In this document: piece after piece, positions 60,868-64,000 of the stretch | Layout: every line of letters starts with the position of its first letter | How positions within the stretch are numbered: position 1 is the stretch's first letter | NCBI RefSeq assembly: GCF_004571025.1 | Contig: NZ_SPQT01000002.1 | Span: forward strand, 496,001-560,000 | Direction: 5' to 3' | From: Bradyrhizobium niftali | Lineage (GTDB): Bacteria > Pseudomonadota > Alphaproteobacteria > Rhizobiales > Xanthobacteraceae | Length of the DNA stretch: 64,000 nt | Program-made: the position numbers and the translations under genes | The notes under the pieces: model-generated | The model's input: only the letters and a program-made list of their open reading frames with translations | The model's database searches: none | Told to the model about the DNA's origin: nothing

Positions 60868-62475
60868 TCAATTATCCTCGCTGCTCGAGCCCTCGCGCGG
60901 GTCCGGCTTGATCACATCCTCGGGCAGCGCATGTGCCACGGGCTGCGGAGTGCCCGCGATCTCCGGGCCGACTTCGCGGCCGCGGGCGCGGATCAGGTGT
61001 TCATAGGCGGAGACCAGCGTGACGTAGGGGCTGACCCAGATCCAGCCGTCGCGGGTGAACACCTGGACGTCGAAATGCAGGTGCATCGACGTGCCGGCGG
61101 GATGATCGAGATAGTTCGAGACCACGCCGATCTTCTCGCCCTCGGTCACCATGCGGCCGTTGAGCAAACCGTCGGCGTTCATCGCCTGCGGGTTCATGTG
61201 CATGTAGCGGAAGCGCATATGCTCGGTGCGGCTGTTGATCTCGAGCGTCGCGGCCTGGTCCTTGGAAGCGCGGATCACGATGGCGTCGCGCACGGCAACG
61301 ACGGCGCGCTGCTTGGGATCGCAGGGGGCGCGGCCCTCGCCGGGCGGCGGGCATTCGGCGGCGCGGATGTCCTCGCCCTGGTGGCCGTAACCGCCGCCGC
61401 ATTGCCAGACTTCGAAGCTGCGGGACTCGCAGAAATTGTCGCGCCACGGATAGGCAGTCGGACCGTCGTTCTTGTCGCGCTTGCCGTAGGATTGCGAGCG
61501 CACGAAAGCGGGCGCCTTCTCCAGCGGGAAGCGGATCTGCGCATAGGCCATCACGTCCGGATGGCCGCTCTTGTTGCGGTAGCCGCTGTTCGGGATGATG
61601 TCGCCGCTTGGCCGGTAGCTGAAATCGGCCGAACGCCCCGAGGGGCGATCGATGATGTCGGAGGCAACGTCCATCAACGGCCGCATGCGCTGGCCGCCGG
61701 CGACGCGCAGCGCCTTCAGGAAACGTTCGGCAACCGGATAGGCTTCCTTGCAGGCGAGCCGCCGCGGCTTTGCGACGCTGTCCAGGCACTGGATGGAGAC
61801 GACATAGGCGACGCCGAAGCGGGTGAAAGCGTAGCGCACGTAGCCTTCCCGGATGAACCTGCGCAGGTCCGGATAGAGGGCAGCAAGCGGCTTGACCGGC
61901 TCGCCCTTGCCGCCGGCGGGGTCGGCGATGTCATAGAGCAGCGCAGAGCCGGTGATCTGCACCTCGACCGGTCTTGCGAAGACACGCGTCGGCATGCCGT
62001 CACCGGCGCCCGCGCCGGGCTCGAGCGAGAAGCTCGCGCTGTATCCGGCGGGGCCGGCGTCGAACATGTCGACGGGGTTGAAATCAGCCTGGTAGCGCGA
62101 CAGCGACAGGCTTGACGGTGCGCCGTTGCGCTGGGCCTCGAGATAGGCGCCGGCGTCGAACGGCAGCAGCACGGGCACGGAGCTGCGGGCAATGCCGGTG
62201 AAGAACTGGGAGGAGACCGCGTTGAGCTGCACCAGCGCCGGCATCGCGCGCGGATCGTAGCGCGGCACGGAACGGCGAGGCACGAAAATGAAATCGCTGG
62301 CAACCCGGGGGTGGCCGTTGATCTCGGTGCGGAGCTGGTCGAACGCTGCGCGCCAATCGACGCGCAGGGCCGTGAGTGAGGGGCTGCGGAATTCATCCGC
62401 GGCCAGCGGAGCGGCAACGAGGAGCGAAAGCGACGCCAGAATAAGCGAGACGAAGCGGAGCCTCTTCCTACCCAC
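60868..62475 (-). CDS. exported M23-family metallopeptidase-like protein
   Basis: A 535-residue periplasmic protein. The signal peptide is about residues 1-26 (cut after LAA). The first 330 residues form a region I do not recognise. The C-terminal domain (about 335-490) is LytM/M23-like: GYGHQGEDIR gives the H-x3-D pair and SMHLHFDVQV the H-x-H, so all zinc ligands are present. This domain cuts peptidoglycan cross-bridges in studied members. CGGGYGH and RFRYMHMN fit the fold. A GTG start at 62475 is used. The long N-terminal part may set substrate or partner choice. Confidence 0.82.
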   Translation of the reverse strand: MGRKRLRFVSLILASLSLLVAAPLAADEFRSPSLTALRVDWRAAFDQLRTEINGHPRVASDFIFVPRRSVPRYDPRAMPALVQLNAVSSQFFTGIARSSVPVLLPFDAGAYLEAQRNGAPSSLSLSRYQADFNPVDMFDAGPAGYSASFSLEPGAGAGDGMPTRVFARPVEVQITGSALLYDIADPAGGKGEPVKPLAALYPDLRRFIREGYVRYAFTRFGVAYVVSIQCLDSVAKPRRLACKEAYPVAERFLKALRVAGGQRMRPLMDVASDIIDRPSGRSADFSYRPSGDIIPNSGYRNKSGHPDVMAYAQIRFPLEKAPAFVRSQSYGKRDKNDGPTAYPWRDNFCESRSFEVWQCGGGYGHQGEDIRAAECPPPGEGRAPCDPKQRAVVAVRDAIVIRASKDQAATLEINSRTEHMRFRYMHMNPQAMNADGLLNGRMVTEGEKIGVVSNYLDHPAGTSMHLHFDVQVFTRDGWIWVSPYVTLVSAYEHLIRARGREVGPEIAGTPQPVAHALPEDVIKPDPREGSSSEDN

Positions 62476-62520
62476 TGTCTCGCCCCCCGGCGGTACCTGT
62501 TCCGATCCTCGATCCCTGAC

Positions 62521-63087
62521 TTAGTCCTTGGCGCGCTCGGAGTAGGAGCCGTCTTCGGTCATCACGACGATACGGGTGCCGACCGAGATGTGCGGCGGCA
62601 CGGTGGTGCGCACGCCGTTGGAGAGCACCGCGGGCTTGTAGGAGGACGAGGCGGTCTGGCCCTTGGTCACGGGCTCGGTGTCCACCACTTCCAGCGTCAC
62701 GCGCTGGGGCAGGGCGATCGACACCGGGTTGGTACCGTGCAGGGACAGCTTGACCGTCATGCTCTCCTGGAGATACGCGGACGCGTCGCCGACGACGTCC
62801 TTGGAGACCTGGACCTGGTCGTAGGTTTCCGGGTTCATGAAGTGGTAGCCGTCGCCATCTTCGTACAGGAAGGTGTAGTTGCGCTCTTCGATAGTGGCCT
62901 TTTCGACCTGGTCGGTGGTCTTGTAACGCTCGGAGATCTTTACCCCGTCCGAGATTCGGCGCATTTCGATCTGGCTGACCGGGGTGCCCTTGCCGGGATG
63001 GATGTTCTCGGCGCTCACGACGACATAGAGCTTGCCGTCTTGCTCGATCACGTTGCCCTTGCGAATAGAACTGGCGATGACTCTCAA
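62521..63087 (-). CDS. efp: translation elongation factor P
   Basis: A 188-residue EF-P that rescues ribosomes stalled at polyproline. The three beta domains are present; the tip loop [13 protein letters not shown] carries Lys33, the residue that EpmA modifies with beta-lysine. The C-terminal oligonucleotide-binding domain has [25 protein letters not shown] and the usual GTRIVV. TTG at 63087 is the best start, since it gives the standard N-terminus and AGGA lies 8 bases ahead of it. Divergent from epmA, so the factor and its modifier are coded together. Confidence 0.96.
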   Translation of the reverse strand: MRVIASSIRKGNVIEQDGKLYVVVSAENIHPGKGTPVSQIEMRRISDGVKISERYKTTDQVEKATIEERNYTFLYEDGDGYHFMNPETYDQVQVSKDVVGDASAYLQESMTVKLSLHGTNPVSIALPQRVTLEVVDTEPVTKGQTASSSYKPAVLSNGVRTTVPPHISVGTRIVVMTEDGSYSERAKD

Positions 63088-63249
63088 AGCTGTATTTCCT
63101 GCTTGCTTGGCCCGGCTCCGGCCAGGACGTGGTCAAATTGATGGGGGACTTGGGGCCTCAAATCAGACCTCGGCGCCCGTTTGGGGCCGCAACATACTGA
63201 TTTTGCCGTTGGATGCCAGCACTTTGCTGATGGTTGGGGTGGTCGGTTA

Positions 63250-64000
63250 ATGGCTGGGGACAAGCCGATTTCGCCGTTCTGGTCGCCCGAGCGGCACCTC
63301 GACCGGCGGCCGTTCCTCCAGGCGAGGGGAGCCGTGACCGGGGCTTTACGGGGGTTTTTCGCCGAGCAGGGCTTCATGGAGGTCGAAACCTCCGTTCTTC
63401 AGGTCTCCCCGGGCAATGAGACCCATCTGCACGCCCCCCGAACCGAGATCGTGCGGCCCGACGGCAGCCGGGCCAGCCGCTATTTGCGGACCTCCCCGGA
63501 ATTTGCCTGCAAGAAGCTGCTGGCGGCCGGCGAGCCCCGAATCTTCGAGTTTGCCCGGGTGTTCCGTGACCGCGAGCGCGGCGACCTGCATCTGCCCGAA
63601 TTCACCATGCTGGAATGGTACCGGGCCGGTGCGCCCTATGACGCCATCATGGCCGACACCGTCGTGGTCATCGCCCGCGCGGCGCAGGCGACCGGGATCG
63701 GGACCTTCTCCTTCCGCGGCCGGACCGCCGACCCCTTCGCCGAGCCGGAGCTCCTGACGGTCGCACGCGCCTTCCAACGGTTCGCCGGCATCGACCTGCT
63801 GTCGACAATCTCGGGTGACGAGGGTAACCGTGCAGCGCTCGCCCAAATGGCCGCCGGCAAGGTCCGGGTGGCCGGGGACGACACCTGGTCCGACATCTTC
63901 AGCAAGGTTCTGGTCGAGCATGTCGAGCCGCATCTGGGGCAGGGACGTTTGACCATTCTGTTCGAATACCCATCTCCAGAGGCGGCACTGGCGCGCGTGA
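63250..64000 (+). CDS. epmA: EF-P lysine lysyltransferase EpmA (partial, runs off the window)
   Basis: An open frame from ATG 63250 to the window end (about 250 residues seen, no stop). It is a class II lysyl-tRNA-synthetase-like enzyme without an anticodon domain, which attaches beta-lysine to EF-P. Motif 2 is visible as FRDRERGDLHLPEFTMLEWYR, the lead-in YLRTSPEFACKKLLAAGE is typical, and RPFLQARGAVTGALRGFF opens the catalytic core. The family is about 325-350 residues, so some 80-100 are missing. The partner aminomutase EpmB is expected nearby but not seen. Confidence 0.93.
   Translation, partial: MAGDKPISPFWSPERHLDRRPFLQARGAVTGALRGFFAEQGFMEVETSVLQVSPGNETHLHAPRTEIVRPDGSRASRYLRTSPEFACKKLLAAGEPRIFEFARVFRDRERGDLHLPEFTMLEWYRAGAPYDAIMADTVVVIARAAQATGIGTFSFRGRTADPFAEPELLTVARAFQRFAGIDLLSTISGDEGNRAALAQMAAGKVRVAGDDTWSDIFSKVLVEHVEPHLGQGRLTILFEYPSPEAALARV

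Overview
The window looks like a chromosomal segment of a Bradyrhizobium-type alphaproteobacterium (Nitrobacteraceae). It has high GC, densely packed genes, Omp31-like porins that start with a signal peptide and end in an aromatic residue, a class I PHA synthase, a suf operon carrying two cysteine desulfurases, and several families of palindromic intergenic repeats of the kind common in that genus. Genus-level assignment is inference; no rRNA or tRNA gene was seen. No CRISPR array, insertion sequence, phage gene or replication origin was recognised.

Layout. 1-3850: edge of a glycosyltransferase, a DUF1697 protein, an alpha/beta hydrolase, a membrane-bound LytTR regulator and a divergent acyltransferase. 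3902-10856: Fe-S assembly operon (iscS-like desulfurase, sufB, sufC, sufD, sufS, sufT-like, sufA-like) with tight or overlapping junctions. 11025-20547: TfoX-like protein with a lysine-rich tail, FabA paralogue, diguanylate cyclase, RhlE-type helicase, AraC regulator with an internal 15-bp tandem repeat, exported caspase-like protein, FAD monooxygenase, porin. 20644-34525: SDR, small membrane proteins, second porin, parE, DedA, a transglutaminase-Sel1 fusion, PaiB-like protein, argC, MAPEG protein, phaC, small lipoprotein. 34741-38468: housekeeping block of aminotransferase, homoserine dehydrogenase and glpX. 38616-52058: accessory block between glpX and recJ. It holds a dehalogenase, cupin, NmrA-like, metallo-beta-lactamase-fold and VOC proteins, then a complete-looking catabolic/transport module (GntR regulator, crotonase, CoA-transferase, TctC, TctB, TctA, PdxA-like dehydrogenase), a TauE exporter and a soluble chemoreceptor-like protein. 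52345-64000: recJ, SDR, class II aldolase, lytic transglycosylase, small proteins, a MarR/AhpD/cupin cluster, an amino-acid binding protein, an M23 protein, efp and the divergent start of epmA.

Most promising lead: the 43.2-49.7 kb module. A tripartite tricarboxylate transporter should import an organic acid, a class III CoA-transferase should activate it, a crotonase-fold protein lacking both usual catalytic glutamates should act on the CoA ester, and a PdxA-family dehydrogenase with all three metal histidines should oxidise an acid intermediate. The substrate is not known. Its divergent promoter carries an exact 13-bp inverted repeat flanking the intergenic space, a good candidate GntR operator. 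Other leads are a double palindrome between marR and ahpD-like genes, a periplasmic transglutaminase fused to Sel1 repeats, and a soluble receptor with its signalling segment before its sensor.
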